A stretch of 64,000 nt of DNA from Streptomyces mobaraensis (GCF_020099395.1 NZ_CP083590.1:5704001-5768000); one strand, 5' to 3'. Shown: positions 1 through 9,554, numbered from the stretch's first letter. Numbers and translations: made by a program. Notes: generated from the letters alone by a model not told the origin.

Positions 1-1795
1 TGTTGAAGTCCTCGAAGCCGGGGATCACGCGGGCGATGCGGTCGCGGATGGCGCCGTAGTCCTCCTCGAAGCGCTCCCACGGGGTGGTGGAGGCGGTGCC
101 GAGGACGGCGCGGGCCAGGCGGCAGACGATGGCGGGCTCGGAGAGCAGATGGGGGCTCGCGGGGTCGAGCCGGCCGCGGGAGGCGTGGACCATGCCCATG
201 GAGTCCTCGACGGTGACGAACTGGTCGCCGCCGCGCTGCCGGTCGCGTTCGGTGCGGCCGAGGGTGGGCAGGATGAGGGCCCGCGCGCCGGTGATCACGT
301 GCGAGCGGTTGAGCTTGGTGGAGACGTGGACCGTGAGGCGGGCGCGGCGGACGGCCGCTTCCGTGACGTCGGTGTCGGGGGTGGCGGAGACGAAGTTGCC
401 GCCCATGGCGAGGAAGACCTTGGCCTGTCCGTCGCGGAGCGCCCGGATCGCGCGGACCACGTCGAGGCCGTGCTCGCGGGGCGGGGTGAAGCCGAACTCC
501 TTCTCCAGGGCGTCGAGGAAGGCGGGGGCGGGGCGTTCGAAGATGCCCATGGTGCGGTCGCCCTGGACGTTGCTGTGGCCGCGGACGGGGCAGACGCCGG
601 CGCCGGGGCGGCCGATCGCGCCGCGCAGCAGCAGGAGGTTGACGACCTCCTTGATGGTGACGACGGCGTGCTTGTGCTGGGTGAGGCCCATGGCCCAGCA
701 GACGACGGTGCGCCGGGAGTCGAGGACCATGCGCAGGGCCGCCAGGATCTCCTCCCGGGTCAGCCCGGTGGCGCGCAGGGTCTCGTCCCAGTCGGCGGTG
801 CGGGCGAGGGCGGTGAACTCCTCGTAGCCGTGGGTGTGTTCGCGGACGAAGTCCTCGTCGACGGCGCCCTCGGTCTCCAGGACCAGCCGGTTGAGGAGGC
901 GGAAGAGGGCCTGGTCGCCGCCGAGCCGGATCTTGAGGAAGAGGTCGGTGAGGGGGGTGCCGGAGCCGGCGAGGCCGCGCGCGTTCTGCGGGTTCTTGAA
1001 CCGTTCGAGGCCCGCCTCGGGCAGCGGGTTGACGGTCATGATCCTCGTGCCGCCGCGCTTGGCCTTCTCCAGGGCGGAGAGCATCCGGGGGTGGTTGGTG
1101 CCCGGGTTCTGCCCGGCGACGATGATCAGGTCGGCCTTGTAGAGGTCCTCCAGCAGGACGCTGCCCTTGCCGACGCCGAGGGTGTCGGTGAGGGCGGAGC
1201 CGGAGGACTCGTGGCACATGTTGGAGCAGTCGGGCAGGTTGTTGGTGCCGAACTCGCGGGCGAACAACTGGTACAGGAACGCGGCCTCGTTGCTGGTGCG
1301 CCCGGAGGTGTAGAAGACGGCCTCGTCGGGCGACTCCAGGGCGCGCAGCTCGTCGGCGATGATGCCGAAGGCCCGCTCCCAGCTGACCGGCTCGTAGTGG
1401 TCCGCGCCCTCCGCGAGGTACATGGGGCGGGTGAGGCGGCCCTGCTGGCCGAGCCAGTAGCCGCTGCGGCCGGCGAGGTCCGCGACCGAGTGGGCGGCGA
1501 AGAAGGCGGGGGTGATCCGCCGGAGCGTGGCTTCCTCGGCGACGGCCTTGGCGCCGTTCTCGCAGAACTCCGCGGTGTGCCGCTTGTCCGGCTCGGGCCA
1601 GGCGCAGCCCGGGCAGTCGAACCCGTCCTTCTGGTTGACCTTGAGCAGGGTGAGCGCGGTGCGCCGGACGCCCATCTGCCGCTGGGCGGCGCGCAGCGAG
1701 TGCCCGATGGCGGTGAGGCCCGCCGCGGCGTGCTGCGGCGCGGTGACCTCGGGGGCGTCCTGGACGGGGTCGCCGGTCGGTGGTTTGCCTGCCAT
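1..1795 (-). CDS. FdhF/YdeP-family molybdopterin oxidoreductase (3' end outside window)
   Basis: The reverse strand is open from an ATG at 1795 to the window edge, giving about 598 residues without a stop. An AGGGGGAA Shine-Dalgarno lies 6 nt upstream of the ATG. The N-terminal part has a CPGC pair (Cys61, Cys64) in the context FDCPGCAWPEP, typical of the YdeP/FdhF-like branch of the DMSO-reductase superfamily. Later stretches such as TSNEAAFLYQLFAREFGTNN and VAGQNPGTNHPRML fit the bis-MGD-binding fold. The protein is expected to be a cytoplasmic molybdoenzyme. Its substrate cannot be told from sequence, and YdeP relatives are linked to acid resistance or formate oxidation without firm biochemistry. 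The gene is divergent from polA, and the C-terminal domain is missing from the window. Confidence 0.85.
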   Translation of the reverse strand, partial: MAGKPPTGDPVQDAPEVTAPQHAAAGLTAIGHSLRAAQRQMGVRRTALTLLKVNQKDGFDCPGCAWPEPDKRHTAEFCENGAKAVAEEATLRRITPAFFAAHSVADLAGRSGYWLGQQGRLTRPMYLAEGADHYEPVSWERAFGIIADELRALESPDEAVFYTSGRTSNEAAFLYQLFAREFGTNNLPDCSNMCHESSGSALTDTLGVGKGSVLLEDLYKADLIIVAGQNPGTNHPRMLSALEKAKRGGTRIMTVNPLPEAGLERFKNPQNARGLAGSGTPLTDLFLKIRLGGDQALFRLLNRLVLETEGAVDEDFVREHTHGYEEFTALARTADWDETLRATGLTREEILAALRMVLDSRRTVVCWAMGLTQHKHAVVTIKEVVNLLLLRGAIGRPGAGVCPVRGHSNVQGDRTMGIFERPAPAFLDALEKEFGFTPPREHGLDVVRAIRALRDGQAKVFLAMGGNFVSATPDTDVTEAAVRRARLTVHVSTKLNRSHVITGARALILPTLGRTERDRQRGGDQFVTVEDSMGMVHASRGRLDPASPHLLSEPAIVCRLARAVLGTASTTPWERFEEDYGAIRDRIARVIPGFEDFN

Positions 1796-1839
1796 GTCGT
1801 TCCCCCTGAGCGGTGAGGCGGTCGCGTGGAGTGCTGCCG

Positions 1840-1855
1840 GTGACGATCCTGTCAC
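1840..1855. promoter_or_regulatory. Inverted repeat GTGAC-N6-GTCAC between the divergent molybdoenzyme and polA genes
   Basis: GTGAC (1840-1844) and GTCAC (1851-1855) are perfect arms around GATCCT. The repeat sits about 45 bp upstream of the molybdoenzyme start and 40 bp upstream of the polA -35 element, so it could be an operator for either gene. Short palindromes are common by chance in GC-rich DNA. Confidence 0.3.
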
Positions 1856-1894
1856 GGGGGTCGGACAGCCGGGGCGGCGGCGGTGTGGCGGGGA

Positions 1895-1917
1895 TTGTCA
1901 GTGGGTCGTGGCAGGAT
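1895..1917 (+). promoter_or_regulatory. RecA-NDp/PafBC-type promoter of polA
   Basis: TTGTCAGTG (1895-1903), an 8-nt spacer, then CAGGAT (1912-1917). This fits the actinobacterial LexA-independent damage promoter TTGTCRGTG-N8-TAnnnT except for C in place of T at the first -10 position. The -10 ends 7 nt before the GTG at 1925, so the transcript would start at or next to the start codon. Confidence 0.65.
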
Positions 1918-1924
1918 CGGGGGC

Positions 1925-4777
1925 GTGGCAGCAAAGGCATCGAAATCACCGTCCGACGCGACCGAGCCGACCGGCCCCGAGGCCGTGGGGGGAGGTGCGG
2001 GAGGCCGTCCCCGCCTGCTCCTGATGGACGGGCACTCCATGGCCTACCGGGCGTTCTTCGCGCTGCCCGCGGAGAACTTCACGACCTCCGGCGGCCAGCC
2101 GACGAACGCGGTGTACGGCTTCGCGTCGATGCTCGCGAACACCCTGCGTGACGAGAGCCCCACGCACTTCGCGGTGGCGTTCGACGTGTCGCGCAAGACG
2201 TGGCGTTCCGAGGAGTACGCGGAGTACAAGGCGACCCGGTCCAAGACCCCCGACGAGTTCAAGGGGCAGGTGGAGCTGATCGGCGAGCTGCTGGACCACA
2301 TGCGGGTGCCCCGCTTCGCCGTCGACGGGTACGAGGCCGACGACGTCATCGCCACCCTGGCGGTCCAGGCCGAGGCCCAGGGCTTCGAGGTGTCGATCGT
2401 CACCGGCGACCGGGATTCGTTCCAGCTCGTCAGCGACGCCGTCACGGTGCTGTACCCGACCAAGGGCGTCTCGGAGCTGACGCGCTTCACGCCGGAGAAG
2501 GTCCAGGAGAAGTACGGCCTCTCGCCCGCGCAGTACCCGGACTTCGCGGCGCTGCGCGGCGACCCGTCCGACAATCTGCCGGGCATCCCGGGCGTCGGCG
2601 AGAAGACCGCCGCGAAGTGGATCAACCAGTTCGGTTCGTTCGCGGAGCTGGTGGAGCGGGCCGACGAGGTCAAGGGCAAGGCCGGGCAGAACCTGCGGGA
2701 GCACCTGGAGGCGGTCAAGCTCAACCGCCGCCTCACCGAGATGGTGCGCGACGTCGAGCTGTCGACGGGCCCGGAGGGCCTGGTGCGGGAGGCGTACGAC
2801 CTCAGCGCGCTCGGCGAGCTGCTGGACCGGCTGGAGATCCGCAACCGGAGCCTGCGCGACCGGCTGTGGGGCACGGACCCGGCCGCGGTCGTCGAGGAGG
2901 CGGCCGAGGAGCTGGAGATCGAGCTGGACGGCCGGATGCTGGGCCAGGGCGAGCTGGCCGGCTGGCTGGCCGACATCCCGGCGGACGTGCCGGCCGCCGT
3001 GGTCGCCGGCTACGACTGGAAGCTCGGCACGGGTGACGTCCACGAGGTGGCGCTGGCCCTGCCGGACGACCGAGCCTGCTGGTTCGTCCCGCAGGAGTTG
3101 TCCGAGGACGACGACCGGGCGTTCGCCGCCTGGCTCGCCGACGCGGACCGCCCCAAGGTGCTGCACATGGGCAAGCGCGTCGTCCGCGTCTTCGCCGAGC
3201 GCGGCTGGCGGGTCGAGGGCGTCACCATGGACACCGCCGTCGCCGCCTACCTGGACGAGCCGGGTTCCCGGCCGTTCGAGACGGACCCGCTCAACCGCCA
3301 CCGGCAGAAGCGGGCCGGCAAGGTCCGTTTCAACAAGGGCAAGCGCCAGCTCACCGAGCTGGAGGTGCTGGTCGAGGACAAGCTCGGCCGGACCCTCCCG
3401 CGCGTCGACCCCGACAAGGCCGAGGCCGGCCAGCAGGCGTTCGACTTCGACGGCACGGCCGACAAGGAAGCCGCCGAGAAGCTGATGGTCGAAGGCCGCG
3501 CGGTCCTCGACCTGGGTGTCTTCTACGAGCGGAAGCTCGCCGGGACGGGCGCGCTGGAGCTCATGCGCGACCTGGAGCTCCCGGTCGGCGACCTGCTCGT
3601 CGCCATGGAGCGCGAGGGCATCGCCGTCGACCGGGCCCGCCTGGAGCGGCTGTCCGAGGAGTACCTGGGCGAGATCGAGCAGGCCGTCGCCGAGGCGCAC
3701 CGCGCCGCCGGCCGCGAGTTCAACCTCTCCTCGCCCAAGCAGCTCCAGGAGATCCTCTTCGAGGAGCTCGGCCTGCCCAAGACCAAGAAGATCAAGACCG
3801 GTTACACCACCGACGCCGACGCGCTGGCCTGGCTCGCCGCCCAGACGGAGAACGAGCTGCCGGTCGTCCTGCTGCGCCACCGCGACCGGGCCAAGCTCAA
3901 GACGACCGTCGACGGCCTGATCAACAACCTGGCGGCGGACGGCCGGATCCACACCACCTTCAACCAGATGGTGGCCGCCACCGGCCGGCTCTCCTCCACC
4001 GATCCCAACCTGCAGAACATCCCGGTGCGCACCGGCGACGGCAGCCGCATCCGCCGCTGCTTCGTGGTCGGCGAGGGCTTCGAGTCGCTGATGACGGCCG
4101 ACTACAGCCAGATCGAACTGCGCGTCATGGCCCACCTGTCGGAGGACGAGGGCCTCATCGAGGCGTTCACCTCCGGCGAGGACCTGCACACCACGGTCGC
4201 CTCGCAGGTCTTCGGCGTGGCCAAGACCGACGTCGACCCGGAGATGCGCCGCAAGATCAAGGCCATGTCGTACGGGCTCGCCTACGGGCTGTCCGCGTTC
4301 GGCCTCTCGCAGCAGCTCGGGATCTCCCCGGGCGAGGCGGGCGGCCTGATGGACACCTACTTCGAGCGGTTCGGCGGGGTCCGCGACTACCTGCGCCGCG
4401 TCGTCGAGGAGGCCCGCGCCACCGGCTACACCGAGACCATGCTCGGCCGTCGCCGCTACCTGCCCGACCTCAACAGCGACAACCGCCAGCGGCGGGAGAT
4501 GGCGGAGCGGATGGCGCTCAACGCGCCCATCCAGGGCACCGCCGCCGACATCGTGAAGGTCGCCATGCTGCGGGTGGCCGAGGCCCTGGAGAAGGAGAAG
4601 CTCGCCACCCGGATGCTGCTCCAGGTGCACGACGAAATCGTGCTGGAGGTGGCCCCCGGCGAGCGGGAGAGGGTCGAGGAGCTGGTGCGCCGGGAGATGG
4701 CCGGGGCCGTGAGCCTGCGGGCCCCGCTCGACGTGTCGGTGGGCGTCGGCGGCGACTGGGAGTCCGCCGCCCACTGA
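1925..4777 (+). CDS. polA: DNA polymerase I
   Basis: This 950-residue enzyme fills gaps in excision repair and removes Okazaki primers. The 5'-nuclease domain begins at about residue 28 (LLLMDGHSMAYRAFFAL). The middle domain keeps the exonuclease fold but lacks the DEDD catalytic residues, so proofreading is probably absent, as in other actinobacterial Pol I. The polymerase domain has motif A (DYSQIELRVMAHLS, Asp726), the O helix (RRKIKAMSYGLAYG, from 775) and motif C (VHDE, 901-904). Residue 783 in the O helix is Tyr where E. coli Pol I has Phe762. An upstream in-frame GTG exists at 1883, but GTG 1925 is preferred because the promoter -10 ends 7 nt before it. The upstream GTG would lie 5' of the promoter. 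Confidence 0.97.
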   Translation: MAAKASKSPSDATEPTGPEAVGGGAGGRPRLLLMDGHSMAYRAFFALPAENFTTSGGQPTNAVYGFASMLANTLRDESPTHFAVAFDVSRKTWRSEEYAEYKATRSKTPDEFKGQVELIGELLDHMRVPRFAVDGYEADDVIATLAVQAEAQGFEVSIVTGDRDSFQLVSDAVTVLYPTKGVSELTRFTPEKVQEKYGLSPAQYPDFAALRGDPSDNLPGIPGVGEKTAAKWINQFGSFAELVERADEVKGKAGQNLREHLEAVKLNRRLTEMVRDVELSTGPEGLVREAYDLSALGELLDRLEIRNRSLRDRLWGTDPAAVVEEAAEELEIELDGRMLGQGELAGWLADIPADVPAAVVAGYDWKLGTGDVHEVALALPDDRACWFVPQELSEDDDRAFAAWLADADRPKVLHMGKRVVRVFAERGWRVEGVTMDTAVAAYLDEPGSRPFETDPLNRHRQKRAGKVRFNKGKRQLTELEVLVEDKLGRTLPRVDPDKAEAGQQAFDFDGTADKEAAEKLMVEGRAVLDLGVFYERKLAGTGALELMRDLELPVGDLLVAMEREGIAVDRARLERLSEEYLGEIEQAVAEAHRAAGREFNLSSPKQLQEILFEELGLPKTKKIKTGYTTDADALAWLAAQTENELPVVLLRHRDRAKLKTTVDGLINNLAADGRIHTTFNQMVAATGRLSSTDPNLQNIPVRTGDGSRIRRCFVVGEGFESLMTADYSQIELRVMAHLSEDEGLIEAFTSGEDLHTTVASQVFGVAKTDVDPEMRRKIKAMSYGLAYGLSAFGLSQQLGISPGEAGGLMDTYFERFGGVRDYLRRVVEEARATGYTETMLGRRRYLPDLNSDNRQRREMAERMALNAPIQGTAADIVKVAMLRVAEALEKEKLATRMLLQVHDEIVLEVAPGERERVEELVRREMAGAVSLRAPLDVSVGVGGDWESAAH

Positions 4778-4810
4778 GCCGCTCACTGAGCCGCCCGGCG
4801 AGAGCCGCCG

Positions 4811-4846
4811 CGCGCCCGCCGATCGCTGAGGCCGTCGGCGGGTGCG
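4811..4846 (+). terminator. Hairpin downstream of polA
   Basis: CGCGCCCGCCGA (4811-4822) pairs with TCGGCGGGTGCG (4835-4846) through 12 bp with one G-U wobble and a 12-nt loop. No U tract follows, as is usual for streptomycete terminators. Confidence 0.5.
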
Positions 4847-5003
4847 CGCGTTTCCGGGTGCGTGCCGGGCCGGTGTTTCCGGGGAGACCAAAGTTTTTCC
4901 CGGGAGATCGGTGTGCGAACGCCCGTTCCGTGTCACACGATGGAGGGAAACCCGAACGGCCGGTCCCCCGCGGAGGGGGACCGCGGAGCAGAGGAGGCTC
5001 GCC

Positions 5004-5195
5004 GTGAAGGAGAGTCCCGAGGACGCGTCCACGGCATCAGCGCCGCAGCGGCTCTACACCGGGAGTGAGCGACCCTTCGACCCCGAGGACCTGGTCATGG
5101 CCTCGGGGCACGACGTCACTCCGGAACGGGTGGAGGCCGCCCGGCGGCACATCGAGGAGAAGGGCGCGGCGGCGCTGGAACGCTATCTGCCCTGA
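5004..5195 (+). CDS. Small conserved hypothetical protein (63 aa)
   Basis: The protein is a 63-residue, acidic, soluble polypeptide starting at GTG 5004. A GAGGAGG Shine-Dalgarno lies at 4991-4997, 6 nt upstream. The N-terminal half is rich in Ser, Ala and Pro. The C-terminal half (VTPERVEAARRHIEEKGAAALERYLP) should form one amphipathic helix. There are no cysteines, no membrane segment and no recognisable domain. It sits between polA and the convergent hrpB, ending 19 nt before the hrpB stop. A longer frame from 4842 also exists, but the strong ribosome binding site favours GTG 5004. I do not recognise a function. The site spacing and the well-formed C-terminal helix argue that it is a real gene. 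Confidence 0.7.
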   Translation: MKESPEDASTASAPQRLYTGSERPFDPEDLVMASGHDVTPERVEAARRHIEEKGAAALERYLP

Positions 5196-5202
5196 CCGGC
5201 CC

Positions 5203-5230
5203 CGCCCGGCGCCCTCACCGGCGCCGGGCG
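5203..5230. terminator. Bidirectional hairpin between the small gene and hrpB
   Basis: CGCCCGGCGCC (5203-5213) and GGCGCCGGGCG (5220-5230) form a perfect 11-bp stem with a 6-nt loop. The stem overlaps the hrpB stop codon, so it can serve both convergent genes. Confidence 0.6.
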
Positions 5231-7752
5231 TTCGCCCGCCGCGTGGGCTCCGCCGTGGACGGGTCCTCCGGCCAGGGGTGCCGCGGATAGCGGCCCCGCA
5301 GCTCGGCCCGGACCGCCCGGTAGCCGTCGCGCCAGAACGAGGCCAGGTCCGCCGTGACCGCCGCCGGCCGCCCGGCCGGTGACAGCAGGTGGACGAGGAC
5401 GGGCACCCGCCCGCCGGCCACCGTCGGCGTCCGCTGCCAGCCGAACAGCTCCTGCAGCTTGACGGCCAGCACCGGCCGCCCGCTCGCGTAGTCCACCCGG
5501 ATCCGCGACCCGCTGGGCACCTCGATCCGCTCGGGGGCCAGCTCGGCCAGCCGGGCCGCCTCTCCGCTCGCCCATGGAAGCAGCCGTTCCAGGGCGGCCC
5601 GGGCGTCCACCCGCTCCAGATCGGCGCGGCGCCGCGCGGCGTCCAGCTCCGGGCCCAGCCACGCCTCGGGGTCGCCCAGCAGTGCCTCGTCGGAGACGTC
5701 CGGCCAGGGCGCGCCCAGCTCGCGGTGGAGGAACGCGAGCCGCTCCCGCAGCCCGGTCGCCTCCGGATTCCAGCGCAGCAGCCCCGGCCCCTCGGCGCGC
5801 AGCCCCTCCACCAGGGCCGCGCGGAGGAGGCCGCGGCCGGGTGAGGAGAGTGGCCGGGAGGCCAGTTCCACCGCGCCCAGCCGGGCCACGCGCCGGGCCA
5901 CCACGTCACCCCGCTCCGCCGACCAGCACACCTCCTCCGCCTCGGCGAAGAGCGCCCCGGCGGTGGCCCGAGCCGTGTCCTCGTCGATCACCGCGCCCAG
6001 CCGCACCCGAGCCGACGCCGAGGTGACCGGCCGGTCGGCCACGGCCACCGCCAGCCACGGCGCGCTGCGCAGCCGCGAACCGTCGCCCAGGACGGCACCG
6101 GTCCCCGACACCATCAGGAACGCGCCCTCGCCGCGCGCCCGCGCGACCCGCTCGGGGAACGCCAGCGCGGCGACCAGCCCCGCGGCGGCGTCGTCGGTGA
6201 GCGCACCCCCGGCGTCCCCGGGCTTTTCCCCGGCGACACCGCGCAGGGCCGACTCCAGCCGCCTGGCCTCCGCCCGCCAGCGGCCGGAGTAGGCGTCACC
6301 GCCCCGGCGCGCGGCCCGCCAGGCGGCCGCCAGGTCGTCGCCGTACTCGCGCGGCGGCTCCTCGCTCAGCAGCGCCACGATCTCGGCCGTGCGCCGCGCC
6401 CCCATCTCGGCGGCGCCGTCCAGCAGGGCCCGGGCCAGCCGCGGGTGCACGCCCAGCCGGGCCATCCGGTGCCCGCGCGCGGTGGGGCGCCCGTCCGCGT
6501 CCACAGCGCCCGTGGCCGTCAGCACGGCGCGCGCGGCGGCCAGCGCGCCGGTCGGCGGCGGGTCCAGCAGCGCCAGCCCGCTCGCGTCCGGATCGCCCCA
6601 GCAGGCTGCCTGGAGCGCGAACCCCGCCAGATCGGCGACGAGGATCTCCGGCGCCGGGAACGCGGCCAGCCGCGTCTCGTCGGCCTCGGCCCAGCAGCGG
6701 TAGACGGCCCCCGGCGCCTCACGCCCCGCGCGCCCCGCCCGCTGCCGGCCGGCGGCCCGCGACGCCCGGACGGTGGCCAGCGCGCTCAGCCCGCGCGCGT
6801 GGTCCGTCCGCGGCTCCCGGGCCAGCCCGGAATCCACCACCACGCGGACGCCGGGCACGGTCAGGCTCGACTCCGCCACCGACGTCGCCAGCACCACCCG
6901 CCGCGTCCCCGACCCGCCCGCCAGAACCGCCTCCTGCACCGCCGCCGGAGCCCGTCCGTGCACCTGGAGGACCTCCGCCCCCAGCTCCACCGGACCGCCC
7001 AGCAGCCCCGCCACCCGGGCGATCTCGCCGACACCGGGCAGGAAGCACAGCACGTCGCCCGCCCGCTCCCGCAGCGCCCGCCGCACCACCCCCGCCACGT
7101 GCTCCAGCAGCACCGGGTCCACGCGCGTCCCGTGCGGCGGCCGCACCGGCCGCTCCGGCGGCGCCCACACCGTCTCCACCGGGTGCGACACACCCTCGGC
7201 GGTGACCACCGGCGCGTCACCGAGCAGCCGGGCCCACCCCTCGGCGTCCGTCGTCGCCGACGCCGCGACCAGCCGCAGCTCCGGCCGCAGCGCGGCCCGC
7301 ACGTCCAGCAGGAACGCCGCCGCCGTGTCGGCGTCCAGGTGCCGCTCGTGGCACTCGTCGAGCACCACCACGTCGACCCCGGAGAGCTCCTGGTCGCGCT
7401 GGAGCCGCTGCAGCAGCACACCCGTCGTCACCACCTCCACGACGGTCCCGGGCCCCACCCTGCGCTCACCACGCACCGTGAACCCCACCCGGCCCCCGGC
7501 CTCCTCGCCCAGCAGCCACGCCATGCGCCGCGCCGCCGCGCGGGCGGCGATCCGCCGCGGCTCGGCCACCAGGACCCGCCGGACCGGACCCTCCGGCCCC
7601 ACCAGCCCCGCCAGAACCAGCGGGACCAGCGTCGTCTTGCCCGTGCCGGGCGGCGCGCAGAGCACGGCGGTGCCGTGCCCGTCCAGGGCGGAGACGAGGG
7701 CGGGCAGCGCGCCGCGGACGGGAAGCCGGTCGAGGACGTCGGTACGGATCAC
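5215..7752 (-). CDS. hrpB: ATP-dependent helicase HrpB
   Basis: This is a DEAH/RHA-family superfamily-2 helicase of about 845 residues. Walker A is CAPPGTGKT (residues 32-40), the DEAH-box equivalent is DECH (132-135), and motif III SAT is in VAASATTDAEG. The second RecA domain ends with a QRAGRAGR motif. The C-terminal third matches the HrpB-specific region (RIRVDYASGRPVLAVKLQELFGW). The family acts on RNA or RNP substrates, but HrpB's role in bacteria is poorly defined. GTG 7752 (VIRTDVLDRLPVRGALPALV) matches the usual family N-terminus. GTG codons at 7758 and 7803 are alternatives, and none has a strong Shine-Dalgarno. It is divergent from the permease gene at 7984. Confidence 0.92.
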   Translation of the reverse strand: MIRTDVLDRLPVRGALPALVSALDGHGTAVLCAPPGTGKTTLVPLVLAGLVGPEGPVRRVLVAEPRRIAARAAARRMAWLLGEEAGGRVGFTVRGERRVGPGTVVEVVTTGVLLQRLQRDQELSGVDVVVLDECHERHLDADTAAAFLLDVRAALRPELRLVAASATTDAEGWARLLGDAPVVTAEGVSHPVETVWAPPERPVRPPHGTRVDPVLLEHVAGVVRRALRERAGDVLCFLPGVGEIARVAGLLGGPVELGAEVLQVHGRAPAAVQEAVLAGGSGTRRVVLATSVAESSLTVPGVRVVVDSGLAREPRTDHARGLSALATVRASRAAGRQRAGRAGREAPGAVYRCWAEADETRLAAFPAPEILVADLAGFALQAACWGDPDASGLALLDPPPTGALAAARAVLTATGAVDADGRPTARGHRMARLGVHPRLARALLDGAAEMGARRTAEIVALLSEEPPREYGDDLAAAWRAARRGGDAYSGRWRAEARRLESALRGVAGEKPGDAGGALTDDAAAGLVAALAFPERVARARGEGAFLMVSGTGAVLGDGSRLRSAPWLAVAVADRPVTSASARVRLGAVIDEDTARATAGALFAEAEEVCWSAERGDVVARRVARLGAVELASRPLSSPGRGLLRAALVEGLRAEGPGLLRWNPEATGLRERLAFLHRELGAPWPDVSDEALLGDPEAWLGPELDAARRRADLERVDARAALERLLPWASGEAARLAELAPERIEVPSGSRIRVDYASGRPVLAVKLQELFGWQRTPTVAGGRVPVLVHLLSPAGRPAAVTADLASFWRDGYRAVRAELRGRYPRHPWPEDPSTAEPTRRANARRR

Positions 7753-7983
7753 GCGCACCAGTGTCGCCGACCCTTCGAAAGGACGGATCCGCACCCCGAC
7801 CACACCATTCCGGCCACGAGGTGACCGACTATCCGGAACCCCGTTGAGCGTTCCGCCGGGCGCGGCGCATGCTGCTCGCCCCTGCCCGCCCAGAACAGCA
7901 AGGAACCGCGAGGACGGCCGACCGTCACCGCGTTTCCGCAGCTCAGAATCGGTCCGGTGGCAACCGGGCCGCAGAGGTCACCT

Positions 7984-9519
7984 GTGAACGCCGCTCTCGC
8001 CACCCTGCCCGTCCTCGTCACCCTGGTGCTCCTCGCCCTGGGCGTGCGCGCGCTGTACGCCGCGCTGGCGGCCCTGACGACCGCGCTGGTCCTCACCGCC
8101 ACGGCCTTCCGCACGCCCCTGGACGACCTCGGCGACGCCCACCTGCGCATGCTGCCCACCGTCGTCGAACTCGCGGCGATCCTCTTCGGCGGCATCCTGC
8201 TCAGCGAACTGATGACCCGCACCGGCGCCCAGGCGCGCATGGGGGAGCGACTCGGCAGCGCTTGCAGCTCACCGGGGCGCGCGGTGCTCCTGGTGACGCT
8301 GGGAGTCACTCCGTTCGCCGAGTCGCTGACCGGATTCGGCATCGGCGTGATCGTCGCCATCCCGCTGCTGCGCCGGCTCGGCCTGCCCCCGGCGCGCGCC
8401 GCCGCGGCCGGCCTGCTCGGGCTGGTGACCGTCCCCTGGGGCTCGCTGGCGCCGGGCAGCCTGGTCGCGGCCGAACTCGGCGACGTCGGATTCCAGCGGC
8501 TCGGCGTCGACTCCGCCCTGCTGTCCGCGCCCGTCTTCCTCATCTGCGGCGCCGCCGCCCTGACCGTCGGCCTCGGCGCCCGCCGCGCCCTGGCCTCCGC
8601 CGGCGACCTCGCCATCGCCGTGACCGCGCTCTGGGCCACCGTCTGGGCCGTCGACACCTACGTCGGCGTGCCCCCGGCCGGCGTACTGGGCGGGCTCGTC
8701 ACGATGGCCGTCCTGCTGCTCGTCTCCCGGCTGCGGGAGCGGAACGGCGGGGGCGGCGAGCCCGTCGGCCGCGCCCTGTCCCCGTACGGGTTCCTGGTCG
8801 CCGGCCTGCTGCTGAGCCGCGCGGCGCTGGAGGCGGCCGGGGTCACGGAGGGCTGGTGGACGGTCGTCGCCGGTCCCGCCGGCTGGCTGCCGCTGACCGC
8901 CGTCCTCGCCCCGCGTCTGCTGGGCGCCTCCGAGCCGGTGCTCGGCGGGGCCGCCCGCGCCGCCTTCGGCCGCTGGTGGCAGGTGGCCCTGACGACCGTC
9001 GTCTTCCTCGCCCTGGGTACCCTGCTCACCGTGACCGGCATGAGCCGGGAGATCGCCGGGGCGTGTGCCTCGCTCGGCTCCTCGTACCTCTTCCTCGCGC
9101 CCTGGATCGGCGCGGTCGGCGGGTTCCTGGCCGGTTCCAACACCGGGGCGAACGCGATGTTCGCCGCGGGTCAGGCCGAGACCGCCCGGGCGCTCGGCCA
9201 CTCCGCGGCCCACCTCGTCGCCGTCCAGAACGTCAGCGCCGCGCTGGCCTCCGGCGCCGCCGCCGCACGCGTCGCCCTGGCGGCGCAGCTGGCGGAGAAC
9301 GCGCCCGGCCCCGCTTCCGTACGCCCCCGGACCGAGCCCGTCCCGGCCGACGCGCCGGGGACCGGCGGGACCGCCACCCGGCAGCTGACCGCGGCCCCGG
9401 CGGTCACGGAGACGGCCGCCGACACGCCAGTGGACACGCGCTGGGTGCTGCGCACGGTGCTGGGCGTGCACGCGCTGGTGTTCCTGACGACCGGGGTGAT
9501 CGGCGTCCTGTGGGGCTGA
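7984..9519 (+). CDS. L-lactate permease (LctP/LldP)-family transporter
   Basis: The 511-residue integral membrane protein has about 12-13 hydrophobic segments. The stretch VTPFAESLTGFGIGVIVAIPLLRRLGLPPARAAAAGLLGLVTVPWGSLAPGS is typical of the LctP family, and GSNTGANAMFAAGQ near residue 388 is the second signature. It probably takes up a small hydroxy- or monocarboxylate such as lactate or glycolate by proton symport, but specificity is not readable. GTG 7984 has AGAGG upstream at 7973-7977. GTG 7957 has no ribosome site. A Pro/Thr/Ala-rich hydrophilic linker of about 50 residues precedes the last membrane segment. No lactate dehydrogenase gene is adjacent, so the call rests on family features alone. 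Confidence 0.82.
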   Translation: MNAALATLPVLVTLVLLALGVRALYAALAALTTALVLTATAFRTPLDDLGDAHLRMLPTVVELAAILFGGILLSELMTRTGAQARMGERLGSACSSPGRAVLLVTLGVTPFAESLTGFGIGVIVAIPLLRRLGLPPARAAAAGLLGLVTVPWGSLAPGSLVAAELGDVGFQRLGVDSALLSAPVFLICGAAALTVGLGARRALASAGDLAIAVTALWATVWAVDTYVGVPPAGVLGGLVTMAVLLLVSRLRERNGGGGEPVGRALSPYGFLVAGLLLSRAALEAAGVTEGWWTVVAGPAGWLPLTAVLAPRLLGASEPVLGGAARAAFGRWWQVALTTVVFLALGTLLTVTGMSREIAGACASLGSSYLFLAPWIGAVGGFLAGSNTGANAMFAAGQAETARALGHSAAHLVAVQNVSAALASGAAAARVALAAQLAENAPGPASVRPRTEPVPADAPGTGGTATRQLTAAPAVTETAADTPVDTRWVLRTVLGVHALVFLTTGVIGVLWG

Positions 9520-9554
9520 TCCGCGGCCGGGCGGCGTAGGGGCGGTGCGGCCCC

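Noticed and set aside
1946..5032. A 1,028-codon open frame antisense to polA, and similar long antisense frames over uvrB, uvrA, uvrC and zwf
   Set aside because: They arise because GC-rich coding DNA rarely makes stops on the opposite strand. Their products are low-complexity and lack domains, while the sense strands encode well-known enzymes.
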